The notes beneath the pieces are model-generated. The model was not told the origin of the DNA. It saw only the letters and a program-made list of their open reading frames with translations, and ran no database searches. A stretch of 64,000 nt of DNA from Bacteroidota bacterium (GTDB lineage: Bacteria; Bacteroidota; Bacteroidia; 2-12-FULL-35-15), in NCBI GenBank assembly GCA_947479085.1, contig CANJYB010000015.1, positions 1-64,000 of the forward strand, given 5' to 3'. The translations under genes and the position numbers were made by a program. Shown here one piece after another: positions 17,401 through 25,987 of this stretch (positions are counted from its first letter, which is position 1; every line of letters begins with the position of its first letter).

Positions 17401-19557
17401 TTAATTCTTAATAATATTCATTTCTTTTATCAGGTTGCTTGCGCCCCCAAATTTATCAATCATAAATAATACATAACGAACATCCACACAAATGGTACGT
17501 TTGTATTTGCTGTCGAAATAAATATCTCCACTCATTGCTTCCCAGTTACCATCAAATGCAAGCCCAACAAGTTCTCCATTTCCATTAATAACCGGACTAC
17601 CTGAGTTTCCACCTGTTATATCATTGTTGGTAATAAAGGCAACATTAATATCATTGTCCTTATTGGCATATTGCCCGAAATCTTTGTTTTTATATAATTC
17701 CTTCAGTTTGGATGGAACATTAAATTCGAAACTTTTCGGGTCGTCTTTTTCCATCACTCCTGTTAACGTGGTATAATATTTATAAGTTACGGCATCCTTA
17801 GGAGAATAAGATTGAACATTACCATACGTTAAACGCAAGGTACTGTTTGCATCCGGGTAGAACTTTTTGCTAGGGTCCATTTCCATTAATCCCTTAATAT
17901 ACTTAGTGCTTTGGGCATTATTGATTAATCCGAATGCATCAGCATGTGGTTTAATATTGGTAATGTAATTATCATAAAAGGATTTTACAAAATGGTAAGC
18001 AGGGTCGTTTTGTAATTGTTTTAAATCAGGTTTAGCAAGAAATTTATCTACATCTGCTTTATGCACCATAAAACTATTTTTAAAAACATTGGCAGCAAAT
18101 TTTTCAAATATTTCCTTGGTAGTTTTTGCTTTTTTCTGTTTCAATATTTCTGCCATATAAGCAGGATGCTGGTCGGCAGGGATGTTTTTATAGAACATCT
18201 CTGTTAAAGAAGCAAGAATTTTCTGGTCGGAAGCAATGTTAAAGGATTTATAAAATGCATCCTCACCACCTTTCAATGTTCTTATTGCTTTATTTATCTC
18301 GGCAGTATCCGGCTTTGGTGCTTTCAGTGCTTTTTCAAGATCCTGAAAACTTAAAGCATAAAAACCAATGGAACTGGCCATTACACATTCTCCAATATAA
18401 GTGCGGTGCAATACGTATTTATTATAATCCACATAAGCATTTTCAATGGTTGGTAAAACGGAAGCATATTCAGGTTTTCCCTTGGCCCATTCATTAAATT
18501 TCTTTTCGGAATTTTGTTTTTCTTCAAATACTTTCAAACGTTTCAATTGCTCGGTTTGCCCTATGTAATATTTCCAGTAATTAGCAATTTGAGCGTATTT
18601 AGAAGAAAGCAATAAACGAACGCTATCGCTTTTATCCATTTCTTCCTTCCAGTCTCTTAAGCGAATATCGCGCAAATCGACAGTGGCTGGGTTAGTTTTT
18701 TCAACTGCAGTTTGAATCCCGAATGAAGTTTCGTAACGGTTGGTTCTTCCTGGAAAACCATACACCATAGTATAATCTCCTTCCTGTAAACCTTTGATGG
18801 AAATATTCAAAAACTTTTTAGGATGGTATGGCAAATTGTCTTTGGAATATGGTGCTGGCTTATTATCCTTATTAGCATAAATACGAAATACAGAAAAATC
18901 TCCTGTGTGGCGCGGCCACATCCAGTTGTCGGTATCTCCGCCAAACTTACCAATGGACTGAGGAGGAGTGGCTACCAGGCGAATGTCTGTAAATTTTTCG
19001 AAGACAAATAAATAATAGGCATTGTCTCTGAAAAATGATTTTACGGTCGCATCATAAATGGTCTTGTCGGTTGCCTCTTTTTGAATGGCTTTAAATATCT
19101 CTGCTTTCTTTGCTTCTGCATCTTTAACATCTACCCCAACCAATGCTTTGTTAACTCTGTCGGAAACATCTTCCATACGAACAAGGATGGAAGCTGTCAT
19201 GCCTGGATTATCCTTTTCATCGGCTAATGATTTTGCCCAAAATCCATTATCCAATATATTATCCGAAGCGGTGCTATGCGCAGCAATGGCTCCGTAACCG
19301 CAGTGGTGATTGGTAAACAACAAACCCTTGTCGGAAACAATTTCTGAGGTGCAACCACCATTGAACCAAACAATGGCATCTTTCAGACTGGCAGTATTAA
19401 TGTCGTATAACTGTTCCGGAGTAAGTTTTAAACCTAATCGTTGCATTTCGGCATAGTTGTTTTTTAATAACATGGGCAGCCACATACCTTCGTCTGCTTT
19501 TGCGATAGTAAAAGTTAGAAGCTGAAAGGATAATAATAATGGTAAGAGTTTTTTCAT
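17401..19557 (-). CDS. S46-family dipeptidyl peptidase, DPP7 type
   Basis: A 718-residue periplasmic serine peptidase that removes dipeptides from the N-terminus of peptides. It has a signal peptide (1-21) and the mature N-terminus DEGMWLPMLL expected of S46 enzymes. The catalytic His85 is in LFTNHHCGYGA, and Ser652 is in TGGNSGSPVING. The residue that sets specificity is visible: FDGNWEAMSGD has Gly (position 670) where DPP11, the Asp/Glu-specific enzyme, has Arg, so DPP7-like preference for hydrophobic P1 residues is expected. Length agrees with the family (about 700-720). It has its own -7 element and a hairpin terminator, so it is monocistronic. This family is typical of peptide-consuming Bacteroidota. 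Confidence 0.95.
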   Translation of the reverse strand: MKKLLPLLLSFQLLTFTIAKADEGMWLPMLLKNNYAEMQRLGLKLTPEQLYDINTASLKDAIVWFNGGCTSEIVSDKGLLFTNHHCGYGAIAAHSTASDNILDNGFWAKSLADEKDNPGMTASILVRMEDVSDRVNKALVGVDVKDAEAKKAEIFKAIQKEATDKTIYDATVKSFFRDNAYYLFVFEKFTDIRLVATPPQSIGKFGGDTDNWMWPRHTGDFSVFRIYANKDNKPAPYSKDNLPYHPKKFLNISIKGLQEGDYTMVYGFPGRTNRYETSFGIQTAVEKTNPATVDLRDIRLRDWKEEMDKSDSVRLLLSSKYAQIANYWKYYIGQTEQLKRLKVFEEKQNSEKKFNEWAKGKPEYASVLPTIENAYVDYNKYVLHRTYIGECVMASSIGFYALSFQDLEKALKAPKPDTAEINKAIRTLKGGEDAFYKSFNIASDQKILASLTEMFYKNIPADQHPAYMAEILKQKKAKTTKEIFEKFAANVFKNSFMVHKADVDKFLAKPDLKQLQNDPAYHFVKSFYDNYITNIKPHADAFGLINNAQSTKYIKGLMEMDPSKKFYPDANSTLRLTYGNVQSYSPKDAVTYKYYTTLTGVMEKDDPKSFEFNVPSKLKELYKNKDFGQYANKDNDINVAFITNNDITGGNSGSPVINGNGELVGLAFDGNWEAMSGDIYFDSKYKRTICVDVRYVLFMIDKFGGASNLIKEMNIIKN

Positions 19558-19595
19558 TTGTTATAATTTTTATTGATTTATTTTTTTAACGGAAA

Positions 19596-19603
19596 CAAAA
19601 ATA
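19596..19603 (-). promoter_or_regulatory. Bacteroidota -7 element (TATTTTTG) for the DPP7-type peptidase
   Basis: Exact TANNTTTG match on the minus strand, 38 bp upstream of the ATG at 19557. Confidence 0.55.
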
Positions 19604-19760
19604 GTATTCCATAGCATATCTTCTTGGTTTATTTTAGGAATGGTGTTTTTTTACGGATGAATGGTTAATTCTCTCGATATTCTTTATCAAATCTTGTATT
19701 TTTGGATAAAGAAATCTGATTTTACCACTTAAAAATTGAAAAAATGGAATAAAAATGGTT

Positions 19761-20222
19761 TCTTACCCCGTTCCCCAAGATAACATTGGTATAAATAACC
19801 CTCGGAATGGTATTGTCTAAAAAGACAAAGGTACACCTGACGTTCGGAATGGTATTGTCTAAAAAGACAAAGGTACACTTGACGTTCGGAATGGCATTGT
19901 CTAAAAAGACAAAGGTACACTTGACGTTCGGAATGGCATTGTCTAAAAAGACAAAGGTACACCTGACATTCGGAATGGAATTGTCTAAAAAGACAAAGGT
20001 ACACTTGACGTTCGGAATGGCATTGTCTAAAAAGACAAAGGTACACCTGACGTTCGGAACGGCATTGTCTAAAAAGACAAAGGTACACCTGACGTTCGGA
20101 ATGACATTGTCTAAAAAGACAATGGTACTCCTTGCCTTTGGAATGGCATTTCCGAATATAACAATAGTAGAAATAACCTTTGAGAGGAAATTGAATAAAA
20201 TATTAATGGCATTAATTTCTTC
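19761..20222. repeat. Tandem array 2: eight copies of a 42-bp unit with decayed edges
   Basis: Eight near-identical units (CGGAATGGYATTG/TCTAAAAAGACAAAGG/TACACYTGACGTT) start at 19803 and recur exactly every 42 bp to 20097. A decayed ninth begins at 20139 and a further relic follows it. A decayed copy also precedes the array (19761-19802). Each unit carries a small hairpin TTGTCT-AAAA-AGACAA. The array occupies most of the 843-bp divergent gap between the DPP7 gene and the beta-propeller gene. Open frames through it on both strands follow from 42 being a multiple of three; they lack any start context or family match. Bases 20223-20370 hold nothing recognisable. Confidence 0.96.
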
Positions 20223-20370
20223 TTTTTGCCTGCTTACAAAAATTCAGATTCCAAAAGAACAGTACTTTTGTTATTAAGGAAAAACCAAAAGGTTCCCAAA
20301 TGCCGGATTATTTAACTTAAAAAAATATTACTCTGTTAAGTTTGTATTTCAGTATCAAAAAGCAGTTGAT

Positions 20371-20378
20371 TACATTTG
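20371..20378 (+). promoter_or_regulatory. Bacteroidota -7 element (TACATTTG) for the beta-propeller protein
   Basis: Exact TANNTTTG match 23 bp before the TTG start at 20401, which would give a leader of about 15 nt and supports the TTG as the true start. Confidence 0.55.
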
Positions 20379-20400
20379 TTCCAAATTAAAGCAAAAGCTA

Positions 20401-21981
20401 TTGAAGCATTCCTATTTCTTTTTTTTAGTGTTTTTTTTAAGTAATACGCTTTCTGTTGCGCAATTTCCTCATTGGGATTGGGCAAAAAGCAACGGAATGG
20501 CCACTCAACCAAATGGTTTTGCTAATGCCATCACTGTAACTAATAATAACCAGATTTATTGCGTTGGTCAATTTAATAGCCAAACTATTTCTTTCGGTGC
20601 CATACTTCTTGCTAACGAAGACAATTATTATAAAAACGATGATATATTTATTGCTTGTTACTCCATTTTAGGAGAAGTACTATGGGCAAAAAGTATGGGT
20701 GGAGATGGGGATGATGTAGCAAAAAGTATTGCTGCTGATAAGTCGGGCAATATTTATATTACAGGAAGTTTTACAAGTACAAAAATTGGTTTTGGAAAAG
20801 ATACCTTATATAATATAGGGCAGGCGGGAACCAATGATGCATTTATAGCCCAATATAGTAGTGCAGGGGAGGAGGTATGGGCAAAGGCTATTGGGGGAAG
20901 CCATGATGATAAATCAAATTCTATTTCGGTGGACATTGATAACAATCTATACATCACCGGTAGTTTTTTTAGTGGTAAATTGTTTTTTCAAAAAGGCGAT
21001 ACTGTTAAAAATGCTGACCCTTCGGGAAGTTCTACAGACATATTTTTAGCTAAATATAGTAATGAGGGTGCCTGCGTTTGGACCAAAAGTATTAATGGCA
21101 GTTCGTTGGGTTATGATTATGGCTATGCCATTACTACTGATGTGCATAAAAATGTATTTGTAACCGGAGGTAGTTATAGCAATCAGCTACGTTTCGATTC
21201 CATAACCATTTCAAATTCTCCTTTTAATAATGGGAAGGAAGATTCCATTAGGTTGGCAAATGCTGTATATAAAATGATTGATGACAAAGGAAATTTAAAA
21301 GATACCATCGGAATTAAAGGGTTAAAAAAGGAATCCATTCAATATATTCAGACACTTCCTCCTGAAAAAAGAAAATTTGAAAAGATATTTATTGCCAAAT
21401 ATGCTGAATCAGGGAAATTGCAATGGGCACAAATAGTTGGAGGGAGCGATGATGAAGAGGGGAGCGCAATTGCAACGGATGCGAACGATAATGTATTTAT
21501 TACCGGGAGATTTCAAAGTTCGAGTATGACCCTGGAAACTATTACCATGGAAAACAAAGGAAGCAATGATATTTTCATTGCAAAATATGATAAAGATGGT
21601 AGAACATTATGGGCAAAAAGTGTGGGTGGTATCTCTGACGACAGAGGAAATGCTATTACAGTTGATAATACCGGAAGCATATACATAGCAGGTTGGTTCG
21701 GGAGCCCAAAGGCCATTTTTGGAAAAAGTATATTAAATAATTCAGGAGGAAAAGGATATACGGATATGTTTATTGCAAAGTATGATACATTTGGAAATGC
21801 TCTGTGGGCAGAAAATGCCAAAGGGAAAGACAGCGAATGGACCAATTGTGTGGCAGTTGATAGACAAGGAAATATTTACCTGGCAGGTGGTTTTGATAGC
21901 CCGGAAATGAATTTGGGAAACATTAAACTTACCAATGGAAAAAAGAAGAGTTTTTTTATTTCTAAAATTTATTGGAAATAA
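20401..21981 (+). CDS. Secreted SBBP-type beta-propeller repeat protein (TTG start)
   Basis: 526 residues: a signal peptide (1-20, ending SVAQ) followed by about seven SBBP-like repeats. Each has a core of the form G-N-I-Y-I-T-G-x-F, then F-I-A-K-Y and W-A-K-S-x-G-G, as in KSGNIYITGSFTSTKIGFG, NDNVFITGRFQSS and QGNIYLAGGFDSP. Such repeats fold into a propeller and are common in secreted Bacteroidota proteins. No T9SS sorting domain is visible at the C-terminus (it ends KKSFFISKIYWK), so export may stop at the periplasm or the sorting domain was lost. TTG is the only start giving a complete signal peptide. Ligand and role are unknown. Confidence 0.85.
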   Translation: MKHSYFFFLVFFLSNTLSVAQFPHWDWAKSNGMATQPNGFANAITVTNNNQIYCVGQFNSQTISFGAILLANEDNYYKNDDIFIACYSILGEVLWAKSMGGDGDDVAKSIAADKSGNIYITGSFTSTKIGFGKDTLYNIGQAGTNDAFIAQYSSAGEEVWAKAIGGSHDDKSNSISVDIDNNLYITGSFFSGKLFFQKGDTVKNADPSGSSTDIFLAKYSNEGACVWTKSINGSSLGYDYGYAITTDVHKNVFVTGGSYSNQLRFDSITISNSPFNNGKEDSIRLANAVYKMIDDKGNLKDTIGIKGLKKESIQYIQTLPPEKRKFEKIFIAKYAESGKLQWAQIVGGSDDEEGSAIATDANDNVFITGRFQSSSMTLETITMENKGSNDIFIAKYDKDGRTLWAKSVGGISDDRGNAITVDNTGSIYIAGWFGSPKAIFGKSILNNSGGKGYTDMFIAKYDTFGNALWAENAKGKDSEWTNCVAVDRQGNIYLAGGFDSPEMNLGNIKLTNGKKKSFFISKIYWK

Positions 21982-21983
21982 AA

Positions 21984-22757
21984 TCAGATAATTCCTAACC
22001 CCAGCAGCAAAGCAAAAATAAATAACATTACTGCAACAATATATTGAATGGAAGTGATGGTTATTTTTTTCATCAAGCGGTTACCAATAAACGCACCAGC
22101 AAAAGCACACCCGGTGGCAGAAGCCACCAATGAAATATTACCCGAATTAATAAATTGAAGATTGGTATTGGAATAAACAAACAGTCTGGCCACATCCGTA
22201 AGGCAGGCTATTACAACACCTGTGGCTATAAAATTTTGAGGAGTTAAATTAGCTTTTATAAGAAACGCGCTCCGCAAAGCTCCCTGGTTACCCGATAAGC
22301 CGCCAAAGAATCCACTTAAAAAGCCCCCGAGAGTTAAATACTTTTCGCTTACCTGCCAGTTTTTAAATCGGGGAATAATTTCAAACAAAGCAAATATCAT
22401 TAATAAAATACCTATGGTTAACTTCATTGGTACAATTTTAAAAGTTTTATCAAAGATGGAATACATGGCTATTACATGCAGGTCGGAGAGCAGATATAAT
22501 GCATAAGCACCAAAAAATGCGGCAATAACAGAAGGGATTCCAAAATTGAAAATGATTTTTTTGTCGGCTGATTTCCCTAACAGAAACAGTTTGAAAATGT
22601 TATTCAGGAAATGTACAATGGCAGTTAAGGAAATGGCTATTTCGATGGGAAAAAAAATACCAAATACGGGAACAAGTAAGGTGCCTAATCCAAATCCGGA
22701 AAATAAGGTAAGCCCTGAACCGGCAAAAGCAACTAAACAAATGATAAGGTATTCCAT
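21984..22757 (-). CDS. TauE/SafE (TSUP) family inner-membrane permease
   Basis: 257 residues, nearly all hydrophobic, with about eight membrane helices in the two-half layout of TSUP transporters. These export sulfite, sulfoacetate or related small anions; the substrate here is unknown. Typical elements are GSGLTLFSGFGLGTLLVPVF in the first half and GGFLSGFFGGLSGNQGALRS in the second. It is the last gene of a minus-strand group that starts at 24364, 48 bp after the acetyltransferase gene. No sulfur-metabolism genes are nearby. It converges with the propeller gene at a distance of 2 bp. Confidence 0.9.
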   Translation of the reverse strand: MEYLIICLVAFAGSGLTLFSGFGLGTLLVPVFGIFFPIEIAISLTAIVHFLNNIFKLFLLGKSADKKIIFNFGIPSVIAAFFGAYALYLLSDLHVIAMYSIFDKTFKIVPMKLTIGILLMIFALFEIIPRFKNWQVSEKYLTLGGFLSGFFGGLSGNQGALRSAFLIKANLTPQNFIATGVVIACLTDVARLFVYSNTNLQFINSGNISLVASATGCAFAGAFIGNRLMKKITITSIQYIVAVMLFIFALLLGLGII

Positions 22758-22805
22758 TATATAATATGAAGGATTACTTTGTTATGCTGGCAATGGCAGG
22801 TGGTT

Positions 22806-23486
22806 TTATTTTTCTGAAAATTCTTTTTCAAATTCTCCAATGTTCTGAAAAAAGTGTTTGTTCTTTTTTAACCATTCCAAATCCTTATCCCACCATTTTA
22901 ACTTTAAAAGAAAATCTATTTGTTCTTCCTTAAATCTATACTTAATTATTTTTGCGGGAACACCTCCTACTATGCTATAAGGCTCAACATCTTTAGTAAC
23001 CATAGCTCCGGAGCCAATGATGGCACCATCGCCTATTTTTATTCCATATTTAATAGTGGCATTATTTCCAATCCATACATCGTTACCTATTTCCGTATGA
23101 GGAAATTCATCAAATAAATTTTTCTCCACAATAACTAAACCTCCTGCCTGACCAAGGGTAGAATAAAATAAAGGATGTGTGGAAACGTATCCTTCTGAAG
23201 GATGAGCTCCCATGCCTGCACTTACGTTTGGCCCGATACAGGTAAACTTGCCCACTTTGGTATTGTATATTTGCGAATTGCGCGCCACGTAACTAAAGTC
23301 GCCTAACTCTGAATTACGCAAACGGGCAAATTTGTAAACAGTATTGTAGTTATTAAATTTACAATCTTTTACTTCCGCCATGTATTCCAGGTGAAGGTGT
23401 TGTTTACTGTATTTAGCTTCCAGTTTCCATTTGGTGAAAAGCCATTTGAGCCAGTAAGTAGTGGGAGTTGAAAATAATGCTGTCAT
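22806..23486 (-). CDS. CatB/XAT-type hexapeptide O-acetyltransferase
   Basis: 226 residues with a left-handed beta-helix made of hexapeptide repeats and the xenobiotic-acetyltransferase pattern. Key stretches are GKFTCIGPNVSAGMGAHPSE (with the likely catalytic His), THPLFYSTLG, HTEIGNDVWIGNNATI, GDGAIIGSGAMVTKDVEPYS and IVGGVPAKIIKYRF. Proteins of this type acetylate sugars of O-antigen or capsule with acetyl-CoA, as well as chloramphenicol. The neighbouring glycan genes argue for the former. It is two bases downstream of the MptE-like gene, so the pair is co-transcribed. Confidence 0.92.
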   Translation of the reverse strand: MTALFSTPTTYWLKWLFTKWKLEAKYSKQHLHLEYMAEVKDCKFNNYNTVYKFARLRNSELGDFSYVARNSQIYNTKVGKFTCIGPNVSAGMGAHPSEGYVSTHPLFYSTLGQAGGLVIVEKNLFDEFPHTEIGNDVWIGNNATIKYGIKIGDGAIIGSGAMVTKDVEPYSIVGGVPAKIIKYRFKEEQIDFLLKLKWWDKDLEWLKKNKHFFQNIGEFEKEFSEK

Positions 23487-23488
23487 TC

Positions 23489-24364
23489 TTATTTAATTTT
23501 TTTCCGTTCAAAGGCATCTACAAAAGATACTTCACTTGCATTGTAAATTTTTGCTTTACAATGTTGGGCATATTTATTAATAACTTCATAACCATAAAAT
23601 ATTTTACTGAAAGTAATTAGTATTTCATGCATCGTGAAGGTTTCTTTTAAATGTATTCCTTTATAAAACGGTCGGTAATTAATTTTTTCTTTTCCATCAT
23701 AAAAGTGAGTGTCTTTAAAGCAAAGCACATTTTCATCAGTAACAAATAAATTTTCGTGCCAGCCATGGTCAGCACCAAATAAATAAATTTCTTTGAACCC
23801 GATATTTATAGAAAGAAATAAGGAGGCTACCAACACATTTTGTGACTGAGGCATGGCCAGATTCTTTGCATACAACCAATACCCGATACCTTCAAATCCT
23901 TTGTAAACGGTATAATTAAAATAAGATATTTTAATATTTGCATTGTGCTTACCAAGTTCCCTGAAATTCTGGGATTTTTTTGCTTCATGAGGAACAAGCA
24001 AATACAATGTCCAGGTGGTTTTAGTTTTTAAAGATTCAATAGTATTGGTAACTACTTCACTATCCCCATACCAAAAGCCTGGATCGAGGATAACATAATA
24101 AGATGGTTTTAAGGATGTATATTCAGGAGTAATTGAAAAGCTGTTAACGCACACCAAGGAATGTTTTGTGAAGAAATCAGGATAACTTTCCAATGATGTT
24201 TTTAAAGAAGGTCCGTTCCCTAATACAATGCAGGTTGAAGACGGTGCCTTAGGGATGGTTTTGCCACTTTTTGATTTAATCATTACTTTTCCCATCGATG
24301 CAATTGTTTGAATGCATTGACTTAAAAATAAAGAAAGACCTTTAATTGTTTTTTCTGCTGACAT
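23489..24364 (-). CDS. MptE/DUF115-like protein of a surface-glycan locus
   Basis: About 291 residues. The chosen start (MSAEKTIKGL) is supported by a -7 element at 24372-24379; a longer frame to 24526 would overlap the divergent gene and that promoter. The fold is suggested by CIVLGNGPSLK near the N-terminus, CVNSF, SYYVILDPGFWY and EIYLFGADHGWHE, the pattern of 6-hydroxymethylpterin pyrophosphokinase MptE-like/DUF115 proteins. In bacteria such proteins sit in flagellin-glycosylation and polysaccharide loci and probably transfer sugars or act on nucleotide sugars. No signal peptide; cytoplasmic. It is the first gene of a minus-strand operon with an acetyltransferase. Confidence 0.75.
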   Translation of the reverse strand: MSAEKTIKGLSLFLSQCIQTIASMGKVMIKSKSGKTIPKAPSSTCIVLGNGPSLKTSLESYPDFFTKHSLVCVNSFSITPEYTSLKPSYYVILDPGFWYGDSEVVTNTIESLKTKTTWTLYLLVPHEAKKSQNFRELGKHNANIKISYFNYTVYKGFEGIGYWLYAKNLAMPQSQNVLVASLFLSINIGFKEIYLFGADHGWHENLFVTDENVLCFKDTHFYDGKEKINYRPFYKGIHLKETFTMHEILITFSKIFYGYEVINKYAQHCKAKIYNASEVSFVDAFERKKIK

Positions 24365-24371
24365 TGGAAGG

Positions 24372-24379
24372 CAAATGTA
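24372..24379 (-). promoter_or_regulatory. Bacteroidota -7 element (TACATTTG) for the glycan operon
   Basis: Exact TANNTTTG match on the minus strand, 7 bp before the chosen ATG at 24364. It implies a very short or leaderless transcript. Confidence 0.5.
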
Positions 24380-24458
24380 AATAAAATAATGGTTTTGGAA
24401 GTTGAACGTATGCGTGTTAAAAATTCTTAATATTGTAAACTTAAATACAAGGACAATT

Positions 24459-25187
24459 ATGAATGGTTTTGAACGTATAACCAAAAAGATATTACAGAAT
24501 TTCGGAATACTTATCCGTAAATACAATCCGGCTACAAGTGAAGACCTGAGGCGTATTAAGCTGTTGCAGCATTATAACATTGACCTCGTTTTTGATATTG
24601 GAGCCAATAAAGGTCAATATGCCAAAGGCATTATGGATGCAGGATATAAAGATAAGATAGTTTCTTTCGAACCATTATCAGCTGTTCATGCAGTTATTGA
24701 TTCCGAAAGCCGTAAATATGGTAACTGGACTGTGGCTCCAAGATGTGCAATAGGTGCAAGAAAAGAAGAAATTGAGATTAATATTTCAGCAAATTCAGTA
24801 AGCAGTACTTTATTGAATATGCTTGATTCCCACATAGAAGGCGCTCCCGAATCAAAAATCATTGGAAAGGAAAAGGTGCAGGTGTTTCCATTAGATGAAA
24901 TCAGTGAACAATATACAAGGAATTCTAAAAACATTTTCCTTAAAATAGATGTGCAGGGTTTTGAGCAGGAAGTACTGAAGGGAGCACAAAAGATGATTGA
25001 GCGTGCAAAAGGAATTGAAATGGAAATCTCATTGGTTCCTTTGTATGAAAATCAAAATTGGTTATTGCCGCAAATATTAGAGTTTATGCAGCAAAAGGGA
25101 TTTCAATTAACAAGTATAGTCCCTGCTTTTACCGACCATAAAACGGGAAAAGTACTGCAATGTAATGGCATCTTTTTTAGAAATTAA
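24459..25187 (+). CDS. FkbM-family SAM-dependent methyltransferase
   Basis: About 242 residues from MNGFERITKK; AAGGA lies just upstream, whereas an upstream ATG (24402) would add an unlikely tail. The FkbM fold shows DLVFDIGANKGQYAKGI as the SAM-binding loop, VSFEPLSAVHAVI, and KIDVQGFEQEVLKGAQKMI. FkbM enzymes O-methylate sugars or polyketides; beside a GT2 and a flippase the likely target is a surface glycan. It is the first gene of a plus-strand operon that runs to at least 27451, divergent from the MptE-like operon across 94 bp. Confidence 0.92.
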   Translation: MNGFERITKKILQNFGILIRKYNPATSEDLRRIKLLQHYNIDLVFDIGANKGQYAKGIMDAGYKDKIVSFEPLSAVHAVIDSESRKYGNWTVAPRCAIGARKEEIEINISANSVSSTLLNMLDSHIEGAPESKIIGKEKVQVFPLDEISEQYTRNSKNIFLKIDVQGFEQEVLKGAQKMIERAKGIEMEISLVPLYENQNWLLPQILEFMQQKGFQLTSIVPAFTDHKTGKVLQCNGIFFRN

Positions 25188-25940
25188 ATGCAATTCAATC
25201 CCAAAATAAGTATCGTTACTGTAGTTTATAATGCTAAACCGTTTATTGAACGAACGATTAAAAGTGTTATTGCTCAAAGCTACCTCAATATTGAATACAT
25301 TATTATAGATGGAGGTTCGGATGACGGAACACTTGAAATGGCTGAAAAGTATGAGTCTAAGATAGCATTGATTCATTCGGGAAAAGATAACGGGATTTAC
25401 GATGCTATGAATAAAGGTCTGAAGGACGCAACCGGAGATTACATCCTGTTTTTAAACGCAGGAGATGAGTTGTATGATGATAATACTATTTCCAATGTTT
25501 TTAAAACTTTTATAGATGCTGATGTGTATTACGGAAACACTTCAGTTACTAATCAATCTGGCCATGTTTTAGGTGACAGACGATTAACTCCTCCACAAGT
25601 ACTTAACTGGAAAAGCCTGAAATATGGTATGTGTGTCTCGCATCAATCTTTTATTGCAAGAAGATTACTGTGTGATTTTTATAATACCAATTATACAGTT
25701 TCTGCAGATATTGATTGGGTAATAAATGTGTTGAAGCAGGCCGATAAAGTTGCAAATACAGGAATCTACATTTCAAAGTTCTTGGAAGCAGGCACCTCTC
25801 AAAGAAATAAGCGGGTTGCCCTATGGGACCGTTTTAAAATAATGATAAAGCATTATGGATTCTTTCAAACGATATGGAATCATATTTATATTTTATTTCG
25901 ATTCCCATTTCATAAAGTGACAAAGAAATCAATGACCTGA
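25188..25940 (+). CDS. Family 2 glycosyltransferase
   Basis: 250 residues, GT-A fold. The nucleotide-sugar site is clear: ISIVTVVYNAKPFIERTI, YIIIDGGSDDGTLE, HSGKDNGIYDAMNKGL and the metal-binding region YILFLNAGDELYDD. The NGIYDAMNKG pattern is shared with WcaA/WcaE-type colanic-acid transferases. It acts at the cytoplasmic face, adding one sugar to a lipid-linked glycan; which sugar is not predictable. Its ATG abuts the FkbM stop codon, so translation is coupled. Confidence 0.94.
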   Translation: MQFNPKISIVTVVYNAKPFIERTIKSVIAQSYLNIEYIIIDGGSDDGTLEMAEKYESKIALIHSGKDNGIYDAMNKGLKDATGDYILFLNAGDELYDDNTISNVFKTFIDADVYYGNTSVTNQSGHVLGDRRLTPPQVLNWKSLKYGMCVSHQSFIARRLLCDFYNTNYTVSADIDWVINVLKQADKVANTGIYISKFLEAGTSQRNKRVALWDRFKIMIKHYGFFQTIWNHIYILFRFPFHKVTKKSMT

Positions 25941-25987
25941 TTGTAATAAACGTTTTGTGACTTTTGCATTAACGAGAAATAAATACT

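Noticed and set aside
19729-20277. 119- and 156-codon frames through array 2
   Set aside because: Product of the 42-bp period; substitutions change second codon positions as readily as third, and no ribosome site or family match is seen.
24402-24458. Upstream ATG for the FkbM gene
   Set aside because: It adds an unlikely tail in the divergent promoter region; the ATG at 24459 has a better ribosome site and matches the family.
24365-24526. Longer N-terminus for the MptE-like protein
   Set aside because: It overlaps the divergent FkbM gene and the promoter at 24372-24379.
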